NCBI GenBank assembly: GCA_008694505.1
Contig: VZDJ01000116.1
Coordinates: 21,003,057-21,067,056 of the forward strand
Length of the DNA stretch: 64,000 bases
Direction: 5' to 3'
From: Cyanoderma ruficeps
Lineage: Eukaryota; Chordata; Aves; Passeriformes; Timaliidae
Below, one piece after another: positions 12,401 through 27,100 of the stretch. Numbering within the stretch: position 1 is the stretch's first letter; each line of letters opens with the position of its first letter. The notes beneath the pieces were generated by a model. That model did not search any database. It had not been told where the DNA came from and saw nothing but the letters and a program-made list of their open reading frames with translations. A program made the position numbers and the translations under genes.

Positions 12401-15400
12401 CCTGACCTCTTGACTAGCTCCTGTCTACACGTGTGTACCACCGGGTCAGGAAAACCAAAACTTAAAGGGATTTGCATCCTTGTCCCCACGTGCTCTCCAA
12501 AAAACCCTCTCTTGTTGTGGCTTCCATCACTGGCCTGTTTCCGGTGTTCCTCTGTACCAAGACTTTGATCTTTTGAGCTGTCTTTAAGAATTTATTCCAG
12601 ATTCTAGGTAATTTCAGGTTGTAGAGGCTGTGAAGAGATGACATTGCTTATGCTATCAGGCTCCACGGGTGTTCAATGGTGGCTATGATTGCAGTACACA
12701 TAACATTATTATTTGACTGCAATTACAATAGCATGGGTGGTGTTATGCCTGACTAGCTGATTAATCATCTGGAACAATAAGTAAATCTCCCCCTCTTTTA
12801 CAATAATTAATATGTACAGCTGGATTGCAGTTGGCTGAGTGAGTGTGGAAGTGATCAGGACAAACAGAGAGGTGTTTGGCAGCTTTAGGCTGTCAGAAAG
12901 GATGAGCATATGGAGCTCTTGGGGCAATTATTCCCTCTGTGATGTAAACTGTAACTTAAGCCAGCTCTAATCCACCTCAGGGAGCGGCATTTCTGTGGTT
13001 GGTGGCCAAAGTGCTACAGAGAAGCTGGTCCAGTCAGAGTTATAAGGTCTGGCTTTCAGGGTAGGGTCATTTAAGACAGTAGGAAGCTCTTTCCTCCTCG
13101 CAGGGGTCTGAAAGCCCTTTGCCAGTGTGTTTGTAGCTACCCAGGAGTAAAGGGGAGAGAGAAATTCATTACCAGAATTGGATTAAATACCTGCTGTGCT
13201 GGGGGCCTGCCACAATGGCTTAGAGCCACTCCAAGCAGGTGCAGTGGATTTCTGGTTCTCCCTGCAGTCTGGGTCACATACATTCAGTCAACAGCAGTAC
13301 AGAATGTCTGAAAGTACCTCATTTGCTTGTGGGCATTTACAATTCAAATCAAGAGACATTGCAGCCTCTCTCTTCCTCATATGTTGATTTTCTTTGCTCT
13401 CCTGATATAGCAAAGATCAAGCTGAAATATTAAATGTCCTCCACAATGCAATTACATATGGCTGGTTGCAATCAATTCCCTCTGCCTCATGTAGTTTGCT
13501 ATTGTTTTTCCCTTCCTGTAAAAGACATGAGGCTTTAATCTGACAAAAGATGAAGACTTTGATTTCCACCTCTACCTAAGGAGAACTGAGGTCCCAAATC
13601 TCAGTTTTCACAGAGATGAATTAGAGGTGATTAAAGGTGATGGAGGCAAGAAGACTGAATGGAAACACAGCCCTGCAGCTTAGTGGATGCTGCAGGACAG
13701 GGAAGAGAGGACTGATGCTGATGCATACTACAGTGGTGATAAAGCACTTGGTAAAAGCAGTGAATCAGCAGCTCTGAACATCTCTTGCCAGAGACATGGT
13801 TATCCCTGCAGGACACAGCTGTGTTCCCATCCCTGTCAACCTCTGGTTATATTAAGCTGCGCATTTCATCACCATGGGCTGAAGCCCTGTGGGTGCAGAG
13901 TGTTCACACCAGAGTGTTCACCATCCGGTAGGAGGGGAAGAAAGCCCAGCACACAGCGGGAGGGAGGCACCAAACAGCTCCCCATCCACGGTCCCTGCTT
14001 CTGTGCCCTGCCCAGGAGCCCTTCTGCCACCCCTGTGGTACAGGTGTGTTGAGACCACAATACATTTCTTCAAAAATCAATCAGGCTTTTCATTACACTT
14101 CAGTCTTTGCCTCACCTGTCTGAGCCTTACACATTGTTATGTTTGTGGCTGCTCTCAGTGCTGGTGTGGCTTTGTTTATGACACAGTCATTTTTTACTTT
14201 CTGATTGTTAATATCTCCTGTTTTACATTCTTTCCACATCAGTCTAGGAGACCAGAGATAACTCAGATGAAAAGGAGTCAATTATGTGGTGCCTGGGATA
14301 CTCATAGTCTGGACTTTATGACCCAGGAAGTTTCTCTCTGCACCATGCTCCCAATTTGTTGGGTTTACTTTTTTTTTTCTTCATTAATATAAACAAATAA
14401 CATATCCTGGATACTCGCTTTATTGGCAGTAACTGACTTGGAAGCTACTATATCTCAATGAATTTTAATTTATACATCTATATCTATCTTTCCATCAGCT
14501 AGGGTTTTATTTTTTCATTTTGCCTTTTTTTTCCCTCTTCTTCATCAAGTTGAAAGCTTGCTGACACTAGATTCTTGAACAATTTCTGAAATTAACCCAA
14601 GCTAGGAATTTTCCATTTTGTTTTACATTTATGTGGTGGTATTTTCCAAAGCTTTCCTTCCCACTTCATCTTTGATTAGCATGCTACCTTGGATATAGGC
14701 AGGAGACAAGTTGGGTCAGCGCCAAGTCCCTGGGAACTCTCTGCAGGTGGAGGCTGGGAGTGTCAAACTAGTGATGCAATAGATTACATTACCAATGATG
14801 TATTGCTGTTGTCTTCAGGGAGGTCTTCACCATGGACAAATATCTCCTGTTAGTGTGACTCCAATGCTCAAGGCTTCCCTTCTGAACAGATTTCTGTCTA
14901 AAATGGCAAGCAGTCGAGCAATAATGACTGTGCTTAAGTGACTTTCAAATTTTTATTATTTTGTAAAACAAGGATGGGTAGAAGCTTATAAATTTCCATG
15001 TGAGAATGCACTGAGAAGCAGAAGATTTGAATTAAAGTCACCATAATTTTTGGTGTGGGGGCCTTGTAAGGGAAGAATGTACCTCATCATAAAGTGCTGG
15101 AAAACAGTTCTTTTGAAGTTTTGTTTCCAGACACTGAAACCCCATTGAAATATCCTATATATCATGCAGTATAACACTATATGTTATATCATTTCTGTAC
15201 CAGATGAGATTATAAACAAGACTTCTTCACACTCTCATATTTGAGAGCAGACTGTTTGTTATTTGTTCTTCATAGCGTTTTACCTGGCAGAGGGTTCATT
15301 TTGAATTTCTCTCCCTCTGTTGAGTTGCCTGTGTGTCTCTGCCCAAGCCTGGCAGGGGTGGGGGCCAGTCCTGGAGCTGGAGAAAGCTCCTCACTTTCCT

Positions 15401-18127
15401 CCTAGAGGCCACTCCTTTGGCAGTCCCCCTTCCCAGGGGACACTCAGAGTACTGGTGAGGGAGAGCTGGTTGCAGATGTGAGCCTGCAGGCTCCAGGGCT
15501 GTTATCCAGCAGACTTCACAGAAGGAAAAATTACTGAAGAAAAAAAATATAAATAATGCAAACACAGGACACACAACAGGAGGAGTAGCCTTAAGTACCT
15601 TAAATTAGGGGAACTGAAAGTCATCTCACTGCACCATGACATTTTAAGCGAAGTCATTACAATTAATCTTCTTTTAATATAGAATAATAGTCTAAGAAAA
15701 TGCAACACAGGCCATACCTCTCCTGCTAACACGTATCCAGGAGACAGAGTGGATTTGAAGTAAGGTGATCTTTGTAATATGGTAGAAATAAATTCCTGAA
15801 AGCAGCAATTGATCAATATGGAGAGTGGCAGGTAAAAGTGGTACAAATACCTTGTCTAAAAGCATTGGATATAGTAATTCCCACGGGCATCAGGAAGATG
15901 TTAGCTCATCAGATACAGCATAAGCTTCACTGTCTCGTAAAAAAAAAAAAGGAAAAAGAGAAAATCTCTGAGCGTATGGTCAGCAAGTGACAAATGTGTG
16001 TGCTGGGACTCTTTGGAGCAGGGGAAAGCCATGGCCACTGCTGTGACTCATTCCTGGATGAGCAGGGCTGAGCGGCACCTAGGAGACTCTTTGGTTTAGT
16101 GATGCAAACGGCTGTGTGGCTGTGGCACCTACCCCAGGCCAGTCTGCACAGCAGCTGGGCAGTGTAAGAGCGTCGAGCTGGTGTTGAAGAGCCAGCCTGT
16201 TCTCCTTTGGGCACCTTCAAGGCGTCTCTCTCCCACTGACACTAGGTACAGTAGGTAGGGGAGGGTGTTTGTAGGGGACTCTGCCATTCCCCTTGGCAGG
16301 CAGGAGATCAGGGTTAGCACAGTCCTGCTAAGCTGGTCCTAAGGAGGCCAGGTGTCCTCTGTGAAGGCTGCAGGAGATCTCTGTCCAGTACACCGGGCCA
16401 TAACCACGGGAGCAGAAAATGGCAATGGCTTCTACTTTAACTGATGTTAAACAGACTTCTGGGAGAATCCATGCACAATTCACAAATGTCACTGGTCCTG
16501 CAGGAACAGCAGCTCCTGTCCATAACCTTGATCACTGCTTTTCACACCCACCTACCAATATATTGTAGAGATTATATTATATTCCTATGTAGAGGTGGTG
16601 GTGTGTTCATCATAGCTTATACTTTATTCTGGTTGTATTATGAATTCTGTCTTCCACAGATGTAAGTACAGATCAAAAAGTGCACAGAAGTGCTGAAGTA
16701 CAATCCCTGTCTCACCAATTTAACATTATCCTCAGATGGGGTAAGATCTTCTACTGTTTGTTCACTAAGCTTCTTTTCTCTCCAGTCATTTAAAATCCTG
16801 CCACTCTGGCACCTGTAGGACCCTCTCTATGCTGATTCAGCTCACTAATCTGGCAGAAAAAAAGAGTACAACAGAAAAGAGGTAGATGGTTTATGCTGAG
16901 TTAATGAGTTGAAGTCACCTCTGACTTTGTTTGCATAGGCCAGCTGGAAATCTCCTTCCCCAGCGCTATGGAGATGGTGCTAATTCTCATCTCCAATTTT
17001 ACCTCATCTCCTGCATCATTCTCTTCTGGATTTTCTTTTGATGCAGGTAAGTGACCTGAAAAGTGAAATGTATACCTTTTGTCCCCCTCTGCCTGGAAAC
17101 AATTTTTTGTCACTGCAGGTGGAGCTTGGACTGAACATTTTCTCCCCAGAACCATATGGAACTGGGCTTCAAGGGTGAAAACTGCTTGAAAAATGGAAAA
17201 AATGCACAGCACATTAAGTGTTGGGAAGAACAAAACAGTGGTTAAATAATGAAACCAATTTTTTGTGATAGTCTGACAGTCAGGCTGGGCACCAGCGTGT
17301 TGTTTGTTTTTCCTTAGATTTGTATCTTCCAGAGCTGGTTCGTTAATTTTTTCATTAAGCAGCTATCTGTCAATGCACTGTGTTTTAATTATGCCTCCTG
17401 CATGAGTGCTGGTCTGATCTAGTGATGCAGGGAAAAGCTTTCCCTGTAGGACATTTCCTCTGCTCCAACCTCTGGGTTGTCCCAGCCTTATTGCAGGGTG
17501 TAGTCCCTGTGCAGGGATCAGCCCTTGGTGTGCTCAAGCAGGGAAACATCACTGTCAGTGCACAGCTCCTGCTGCTTTTCTAAGAGTGTCTTGAGAGCAC
17601 AGAAAAAGAGACTGGGATTCAATACTGACTGCTGGGCTGTGGAAGTGTTCCTGACAGCGGTTGCTTTCTCTTTTTTCAGCCCTCACCTGTACATCCTCTG
17701 TGCTATCAAACCTTCCTCTTCCCTCTGTCTGAAGCCCCTCTAAAAACTCTTTCAGAATTATTTACCTCTATTCTCATATTCAACCTCCATCTCTCTGCAG
17801 AGATGCCTGGAGCAAACTGCTTCTCCTGGACTGCAGCTCATGAACTCACCTACAATCTGATTCAAGTTATTAAAGGGTAGTACTGCTCCATTGTCTTGAG
17901 TTTTATCTATATTGCATGATGTAGTGGAGATTTATCAAACTAACCATAACTAATTTAGTTTGCACAATAAGCAATTTAGCCAGGCTGCCATGGGGCTGCT
18001 GAAGGGCTCATTTACCCCTTTAGAAAATCAGCAGAGACAAATCTTAATCTGGTGGGCTTAATGAAACTCAAACTGAGCTACAGTTTCCAGAAGAAACAAA
18101 AACACTATCCTAAATAAATCCATAATT
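9496..18127. other. No gene recognised; ordinary non-coding sequence
   Basis: I found nothing supportable as a gene. The longest open frames (142 codons at 10662-11090 plus, 167 codons at 13889-14392 plus) have no family resemblance and read like translated non-coding DNA. There is a 12-base A run at 15939-15950 and a small stem-loop (7-bp arms, TATAACA and its complement) near 15170-15188. A strong acceptor-like site ends near 17801, but no matching exon follows it. Confidence 0.6.
15939..15950 (+). repeat. Poly-A homopolymer, 12 bases
   Basis: Twelve consecutive A followed by GGAAAAAGAG. There is no upstream retrotransposon body or target-site duplication that I can see, so this is a simple low-complexity run and not a recognised retroposon tail. 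Confidence 0.85.
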
Positions 18128-18182
18128 CCATAGATTTATTAATATTTTAGTAAACACCCTCCATAGATTTATTAATATTTTA
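18128..18182. repeat. 33-bp local duplication (two 22-bp copies plus remnant)
   Basis: The 22-base unit beginning CCATAGATTTATTAATATTT occurs at 18128-18149 and again at 18161-18182, offset by 33 bases and separated by 11 bases. A partial third copy (CATAGATTTT) follows at 18187. This looks like a short tandem duplication by replication slippage in AT-rich DNA. The unit contains ATTAAT words, but I have no evidence of function. Confidence 0.85.
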
Positions 18183-18196
18183 TATACATAGATTTT

Positions 18197-21100
18197 ATTT
18201 GTGGAGTAGGGAAAAAAGGAAAAACATGAAAGCTCTTGTTTCTTAGTTCTGATTTTACTAATCACAGTGCTAAAAGGATAGTTTGCATCTGTGTTAATCA
18301 GCAGGGTCTATCTGCTGTGGGCACACGGGTGTAAGAGAGCCATTGGCAGTGAACATGCCCAGTCTGATGCTGGAAATAGGAATCTCACTTTCAAGTGTGG
18401 GGACACGTGAAATAGCTTTACCCAAGGAAAGGCACTGAGTGTGAGAGGCACTGAGCTGGAGAGGAGTCAGTGCATGACCATTTTGTGGGAGGAACTGTGT
18501 GTTCTCATGACTGCAAATGAAGTAACTCCTGTTCAAACACCCAAGAGGCACCTGGGATGAAGGATAGATAACTCAGCAGTCAGATGTTCCCACCATGAAG
18601 GCTCTCCTTCCCGACCCCTTTTATTTGTATGCTCCATGGTTCCCCCATCTGTCATAGTCTGCATTAGACATGAAGGGATGAAATCACCCTTATCATTTCT
18701 CCTCCCACCCTAGGTGAGAACTGTTTGTGCTTTGGTTGATTGAAACCTTCTGTGCTTGTTTTTGTAGGACTCACTAATACCAGGATTAATGTGAAGCTAC
18801 TGTACAAAGAGTGCATTCTGGCACCTCTGACAATAGACCTACTGTGACACTGGTCTCAGCTGGTGTGGCACCAGGCTTGAGTACCGTGTGGTAGAACTGC
18901 ACCCCTGTGCATTATCCTATCATCAGATAAAACAGTGGCTTGTCCTTACTTAAATTGTCCCAGAAGAAAGGAAAGCTGGAGCACGGAGCCTCTTATGGTC
19001 AGCTTGCAATGAGCATTCATGAATTTTAGAACAGACTTTCACGACACCAGAAGCATTGGAAAGGAGAGAACCACAAAGCAGAACACTGATTTGCTGCTGC
19101 CTAAAAAGCTGAAAGGAGAAGAGCAGAAATGCCACGAACACAGCAAGTCTCCTTTGCCAGGCAGTGGGGCATCATAGCAGCAGAAAACACAACTTTCCTC
19201 CAAGCACATAAAAATGTGCATGACGAATGCAGGAGATAGAGGACCACAGGGTAATGCTGGTAGAGCCTATTCCACCCTTGGGCAAGAGCAAAGACTATGT
19301 TTGGTCATGAAATGTGGAGACGTCACCGCATTCCAAGTGCTGAGCGCGATTACGGATGCAGTAGATCTCTTGCATGGGGAAATGTTTCCCAGAGATGGAG
19401 CAATTTCGATGTAAAAATTCTTTCTTGTCTCATGAATTGTGCCAAGGAAAACAGCACTGGGGCAAGGCAATCTCACAGCAGGAATAAGTGAGTCCATGGA
19501 TGAGTCCACTGTAGCACCATAATGGGCATGAATGCGTGCTGGGCCTTTGCACGAGGGAGAGCTGGAAAGGGAGCTGGGCAGAGCCCTGCCCTGTGGCCGG
19601 TTGGTGTTGATCCCATCTCAAAATAGAAGATGGAGAAAGCAGTAATGGTCTGCCAGGCTTGGCAGTACTGGCAGAGAGAAGGGAAAGGAAGGGAGGGTGG
19701 AGCGACCAAAGAAGGCGAGGGATCATGTAAGTATAATACCTTTTAAAGAAAATCTTACATCAATCCCTGTGTTACTGAACCAAGACAGTCTCAAGTGAGA
19801 AGTCATTAGAGTTCATTACCCCTGGCAACCTATGGCCATTAATTCTCTCTGGCAGCAATACCTAAGGTTGGAGGAATATCCAGGCTATGGCTCTGAGTGC
19901 TGGAATGCAGAGACACAATAGGGCATAAATACTTTCCTTACAGACGTCAAGGAAGTTGAAGAAGGTAAAAACGGTGCCATGGGGAAAGGAACAGTTAAGT
20001 GAGTAAGGAGAACCACAAATCATTGACAGGTATTGCTTCTTCTGACACCAAATTTCGGTGATCCACGGGAAGAAACACCTCTTCTGAGGATGACAGGCAT
20101 GCTCCATCTATTGTTTCGTATCTCTCTACTTTTTCTATGTTGTCACATGATTTCTCGGTCATAAAGCTCTTTATTAGCTTGGTTCTTAAACGGGCCAGGA
20201 AGGAAATCAATCTAACTCAACACTCCTTCCTATACTGAAATGGCCTGAGAATTGCTGAGTCTGGTTTAAACCAAAAACTATAAACTTTTCCTCACTATTG
20301 CAAACCAGGATAGTGGTTGTAGGTAACAGCCTGGAAAGGGGATTTCTCACCAGGTTTTCTCTGTCTTTGCTTTCAGGACATTCTGGCTGTCTTCCTGTGA
20401 AAAATAAATATCTTGGCACCTACAGCTATCACCCCCTGTCTTTCAGACCCTTTTACCCCCTAGAAGTACTGCATGCCTTGTAGTTAAGGGTTTTCAAGCC
20501 AAATCTGAGCTCATAATCTAGATTTCAATAACAAAGGATCTTCAAAGGGAATGCCTGATCTTTTCCTCTGATACCCATGGAAATCCATTTAAGGCCCCCC
20601 CCCCATACTCTCAGCTCTGGTTATGAAGGCTGAGAAAGAGAAATGCTCTCTCACAGAATGAACCCATCAGCCACTCTTGATCAAAGTCTGGATCAAAGCC
20701 TGGCAGCTGGTATCCATCCAGGAGCAAAAAATAAGCACACAGGTGGAGAAATGAGGATCTGAAATTTGCCCTTGGGTAGCCAGCCTTTTGTATCAACATT
20801 GTCAGTATTCTCAGCTGTTAAGTAAAGCCGAGAAGATAAATCCCAAATATAAGAAATTAAAATCAATAAACTCAGCAAGTCCGCCATGTCACAGTTCAGA
20901 CTCATATAGAGATACAGCCACTAAATCCCCACAGTGCTCCACTTTTACAATTGCACACATTAAGAAAAGGGAGAAAAGAGTTATATGAAACATTTTTCTG
21001 GGTATCGGAATCAGTTATCTTAATGATGCAATATCAGAAGGAAATATTGTCTCATTTAGACATCTACCAGCTACAGTCACTACAATGCTCCCAAAAGAAT

Positions 21101-24100
21101 GGTAATTATTCTCACAGATGCCTAGAAATTAAGAATTATACTTTCACTATGTTTAATATCCTAGCTGTGCGTTCAAGGATCATCTGTCTTAGTAAAGCTT
21201 TGGGGATCTAATTCAATTGCTTTTTGCCTGTCATTGCTTATTTATAAAACACGTATCTTTCTGGTGATACTGTGTTCCAGTGGATCTCTCAGAAGCTGGA
21301 AAAACGGATGAACAAGATAGATGTGATCTGCTCACCATGCCTCTAGGACTGCATCCTGTCCTCAGCTGTCTCATTTTGCTAAACAAAGGACATACCTAAA
21401 AAATGCATCAGCCTCGAGCTGATCACCCCACACAGTAGGGCAGAGACATAGCCACCTTTTGGTACTTTGTGCTGATTGTTCTGCTAAAACCAACAGCCAG
21501 CTGGTGATTTTTCACCTCAGCTAACAACATCTGAAAGGTGTGAGACATTTGCTTACCTGTGTGCAGACAAAGAATAATTTATAATGGATTATTTACAAGA
21601 TCACACCATTATGGAACAGCTTTACCAAGAGCCCTAGAGTAACACCAAAGTTGATGAGCTATGCAGAGACAGCTGAAATGCAGCCATTCCTCAAGAGAGA
21701 CACTGTAGTGCTTGGGGATGTCACACGCATGTGCTAATGATAAAGACAAAGTATTAGTGTAATATTAGAGGATGGGAGAAAAAAAAGTAAACTATATAAA
21801 ACTTCCCAACCAAATCTCTGAGTTATGTTGGCCACTGTGCTTTTTTGAGGGTTTTCAGTAACTAAACCTGTTTGTGTTCCAGGTCATAAGTGCTCAACTT
21901 GAATTTTTTGGCACTCCTTATATGCTTAAAATTACCCATATGTTTAAGTGCTTTCAGGTTGGAAATGTTTATGGATAGGCACCATCAAATCTCAGGCTAA
22001 CAAATGCATGTAAAGTCTTATCATCTTCCTATAGGAAGTAACTGGCAGAGCCTTTCAGCCCTGAGAGCTCTGTCTCTCTCAGTAGTCTAGAGTATATTGT
22101 TCTGATTAACAAACCACAAGATGGATTTCTTTCCAAACATCTGATGCCATGTGAATAATTTCCTTAATCAAAAAAACCAAGCAGGAAACACGTATTTTAC
22201 CATTGTTGCTGTGATAACTATGAATTATGGTGTATTTTACTTGACTGCTTCTGTGGTTTTGTACAGTTCTAGGAACATGAAGAAATCATTCTGAAGATGG
22301 CTTTAATGCAATACTATAAAAGTTTGGATTCAGCTGACTACCAGATGCTGAGTCATAAAGAGAGAGATGTTTCAGAGGTAATGGGTTATGGAGAGAGCTT
22401 GTAGGATTCAGTATTTATCCTTATTCAAAATCATCGATATATATCACCAGTCATTCTTGCTTGTCCAGAATCACTCTCAGTTATAATTTCTGGTCAATGT
22501 GGGGAATCATCTGACCCTGTCACAGCAACAGAACCAGCTGGTGCAGGTCTTAGGGCAGGAGATAGAGACTGAAAAAACCAGGCAGTGCATACAGGAAGGA
22601 AAGATGTGCTGAGAGTCTGGAGAGTGAATAAGGGGAAAAAACGGTCAGTTTTCTAACATTTATTGATTAAATCCTGCAGTCTCTTCATGGAGCACAGCTG
22701 CCTGCTATAAAAGTAAAAAAGCCAGCACAGAGCAAGAGCAAAACCGTGCAGGGGGAAGTGCAGCTGTGCAGTTTCAGCAAATCTGGTGGTAAATGGCCGT
22801 GCCAGGGCAGGGAGCTCTGGGCTCTCCCAGGTGCTCCCGGGGCTCCGAGCTTGGTCTTTGTCACTGAGCTGTGGCTGCTGTTCTCCAGGGAAGCAGCTGC
22901 TGTAAGGATGGATGGAGTGTTTGGCTCCACCTGCAGTTATTGTGGGATTCAGACCGTGTCACTTGGCTGGCTGGGTTCCTCTCACGCTCTCCGTGCATGC
23001 ACACAAACAAAATGACGAGGATGGCAAAACAAAAGACGGGAAGTGCAGCTGTCGGGAATTTCTTGGTTCACACAAGGAAAATGGAGGGTCGCCAAGAGAA
23101 CCGAGAGAAGGAGGACAAATCTACTTTCTTATCCCTGATAAAGAAAACCAAAGCAGACAGAAATATTAAAACAGGAGGCCTTTTAAGGCTTGAGAAAGTG
23201 TAAGGAAAAGAAAATGGTGTGGAGGCAGAGGAAGAAAAAAGAGAGGAACACCAGAGAGGAGCTGTGGAGTTATTAATGCTGCAGGATCACAGGCCTGATG
23301 CCTGTGTGCTAACTGTGCTCAGTTTATAATAAGCATCAAACCTCAGCATCTACATTCAGATGAGCTCAGAACACATTCCATAGATTCCATAGCACTTGCT
23401 AGGGAATGTTGTTTTCCTACTGAAACGTTTAGTGATAGATAGGAGAAGTCAGAGATAGCTAGTGGTCTCTGTCTTCACCTTCTAACAGAAGTGAATTGAT
23501 GCAAAACCAGAAGTCCTGAAATTCCCAGCTGATCTGCTCAATCTCTGTTTTAATTTCTGCTGGAGAGTTGTGAAACCAAGCCCTCAGGGTAAAGTGAGAG
23601 TGAATCTGTGTGAGGCCAGTAGCTGTGGGCAACTGGAGGGATAGGAAGGAGAAAATCACTCTGGTGGCTAACTGTGGGCATGTGCAGTGAAAATAATTTA
23701 AAACCACAAAGTGTTGTAGTGGCCTTTAAAGTATATATCTGACAAAAAGACTACTTAAAATAAAAGGCATTTACTAGTTTTGGAACAAAGCAGCAATTTG
23801 AGAGACACCTGTGAGGAAGTTTCCCCTGCTATGCTTCCATATGCAACACACACACAAAAGGTAAAAAAGAACTGGAGGAGCTGTAGTTATCATTGCTGTA
23901 TGGGGCTGCTGAAGCTGCATTCCTGAAGGAAGAAAGGTGCAGGAGTCAAGAATGAAAGAGAAGCAGTCTGTCTTGAGCAAGAGGACAAAGAGCTGACTTG
24001 CAGGGAGCCTCTCGGTGTGGGGTGGGACCCATCTGGCCCTTGACTGCCAGGCTGAGCCTGAAGACCCATCAGGGGGTGGAGGATGCTGAGTTCCTTTTGC

Positions 24101-27100
24101 AGCAGTGCCTTGGGGGTCAAAGTGGGACCACAGGACAGGGAGGTCAGTGCCAAGCACATGTTTTTCAATGTCTCTGATTTTCTTTTTTAACTGTTCAACT
24201 TGGCAGCTGATAACTTAATTAAGCCTTCACTGTGCTAGAGTAGTTTTGTCTCTAAGCTTGGCTGGGCACATGCCTGAGTCCAGGTCAATCCAAGGTTCCT
24301 CTGGAAGCAATGAATTCATGTAGGGTGGTGTGTGCAGGCTGCAAACCAGCCTATGCTGGGATTAATACCATCAGTCACAGTTCACAGGAAGGAATTCCTC
24401 AGGTTTACTCACCTGTCTGTCGTAGGCTATGGGTAAGCCTTTGGGAAATGATTGCTCATTATCCCCAGATGTCCCACCTCACAGGCTAAAGTAGATGGCA
24501 GCAGGGAAAAAAACAGGATGATTTTGAAATGGGATTTGATTCCTGGTACTCCAAGATCAGTTTTGAAGAGCAAAATATCTGCAAATCTGTCTTCCACAAG
24601 GTGAGCCACTTCTGTCCCTGTATTTGCATGAGCATGAGAATTGGAACTTAGCTGTACTGAAATATACCCATCTCCCTCCTATCCTTTCTCCCCTGAGTTC
24701 TCAGTCCCAGGGGCCAAGTTCCTTCAGTCACTTATCTGGCAGGTACATGAAAAGCAGCGTTAGTTCAAGGACACGCACTAATAAAATAAACATATCACAA
24801 AAGGCAACACCTGGTCAACATGCTTAACCTTTTCTACAGCAGATAAGCTTGGAAGGAACTGATGAAGCAACATCTACTGTTCTGTTTACAAAGTAGTTGC
24901 ATGTTACTGAGTGACTCAAATGAAAAGGATTCATCCCTGGTCAGTCCTATTTTGCTGTTATTACACTCCAGGGAAGCACACTTTTATTCAACTGCCAGTG
25001 AAGCCTGGGGTCTAAAGTGCAACAAAATGGCCACTGGCAGTCCTATTAAGAGGCATAAGTGAATATTACTCATCTTATAGTTTGTGTGTAACTTGAGCCT
25101 TTCAAATTTCCCTTGAAAGCCTTAGCTTAGTTGCCTATCATCACCTGAAGCAAAGGTCATAAGTTCAGGGGAGTTTTGCTGTCGGACTGGTTGCTGTAAG
25201 GTGTTGTTGGGTCTGGAAGTGTATGTGCATCCAGGACCAGAGGCTGTGAAGGTGTGTTGGGGGAATTTCAAGGCTGCTGGTGACAGCCTGTTGTGTTAGA
25301 TGGACTATTTCTCCAAACCAGTTTGGCTGCCAGCTCACGTGATGGCAGCATATGGCAGCTTCAGGAAGGGAAAAGCAAGACCTTTTATAGGGACATAAAA
25401 GATATTTATAAATGATATTTAAGTATCTAAAATATATTTCCTTGGTCAATGGTGCTCAGATTGTACATGTTAAAACTCTCCTCATCTCTGGCTATACAAA
25501 TGCTGAGGACTCTGATCACCTTGGCATGAATTATTGTAAGGAACAGAATGACTGCTTAAAAACAAGAAAATGTGTCTGTGGTCCAAGATCCTTTTCAATC
25601 ATCTCATTGTTTCCTTCTTCAATGTTTTGCCTGCTGCCTCCCAAACACTGCAGATAGCCTCTAATTCCATTAGCTCTGCGTATGAGTGCTTAAGCTGCCC
25701 ACTAGCATCCTGTCACTAGGAACAAACTTCCCTAAGGTGAATTATTACCCAATTATGGAAGTTTTGTAACCTTTTCTGAGGCATTCAGTGCTGGTCACTC
25801 AATGTAGACAGGGCTTTGATTGATAAGGTCTAATGGCAAGGCAAAGTGAAGGAGGATCTCTTCTTGGAGCTGTCTTGAATAGGAAAGCAGTAGTAGTACT
25901 GAGTAGCTAGTGCAGAAATAAAGCCACAGGTTTTGCTTTTCTTCTTGAAGAAACTGCAATTTTATATCAATTGGGATGTATTATATGAAGGTAAAGAAGA
26001 AATCAGAGAGAGCAATAGCATCTGAACAAGGTTGGAGAAAAGAGGCGTTGGGCAAACTCTCTTTCCTATTTTCTCGTGAATTTGTATCACGTCAGTTACT
26101 GACACCATAATTATAGGTATGATGTACCAACAGAACCAAGAGAAGCAAAAGGGGTTTCCTCTAGTACTAGGTTACCAGAGTGGAAAACTCAAGGAATCCA
26201 AGGAGTATTTTGTGTCATGATACCTGTCTTTTTGATCACAATATATCTGGTAATAAAATAGGTCATGGCTGTGCTACACAAAGTGTCGTGCAAATATACC
26301 ACAGCAGACCTTCACCTAAATTGTCATGGAAAATCATTTTAATGCTTCTCTCCCAGCTTTTGACCTGGGACAGATTTCTCAAGCTATGTGAAGGAATGGT
26401 TTAGTGAGATGTGGGGAGAAATGATGTGCAACAGATGGCGACTCATGGGCACTTTTTACCTCATCAGAAGCAAGTCATAGACTTCAATTCATTAGGAAGT
26501 GTCATTTCTGCTTGGATTTTGAGGGACTTGAGTGATTTGGGAATGTTTTGGAAAGATGGGCAGGTGGCTGAGTGGTTTTGCTGTTGTGTGTATATAAATG
26601 AGGTTACCAATTCGGATCATTCTGGTTTCTTTGACCATCAGTGGTGCTAATACTGACAAATTTTAGCAGTGGGAAAAAGGGAGGGAAGGCCAGTGTTTTA
26701 AAAAAATACACACAAAAAAGAAAAATAATTTGAGATATAAACTAGCTACATGCATTTAAGCCCTTTGTATGGTGTCCCCCATTATATAAAGTATCACAAA
26801 GCTCTTTATGGATATTCACAGATTTATGAGAGGGAGTGAGTTGGAAACAGGGCAGGAAGTTACATATCGTGCCGTCTTGCTGAAATATTGGGGAATACAG
26901 TTCACATCTCTTGGTTTCCCAAAGTCCTTCATGGAATGACAAATGGCATACTGCTGTTTCTTCTGTTAGAACCGGGTCTCTGTCAATTAAATGTGTAAAG
27001 AAAACCTGCAGGGATCCTGCTAACACTGGGCAATCTCCAGACGTGCAATTGAAGCAATGTACACACAAAAGAGGAGGGATGAATATCAATCAAGAATTCC

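Noticed and set aside
13889..14392. 167-codon plus-strand open frame
   Set aside because: The first half is proline-rich from GC-rich DNA and the second half Phe/Cys-rich from T-rich DNA. The composition shift follows base composition and not a protein fold.
16936..17047. Possible exon between an acceptor-like GTTTGCATAG and the donor GATGCAG/GTAAGT
   Set aside because: One frame is open for about 36 codons, which is expected by chance. No protein resemblance and no partner exon with matching phase.
17766..17875. Strong acceptor CATCTCTCTGCAG at about 17801
   Set aside because: No donor or stop-bounded coding segment of interest follows, so an isolated splice-like site is not evidence of an exon.
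22871..23203. 110-codon frame in a mildly CpG-enriched stretch
   Set aside because: CpG density is modest, and the Lys/Arg/Glu-rich end reflects purine-rich DNA. No splice support or family match.
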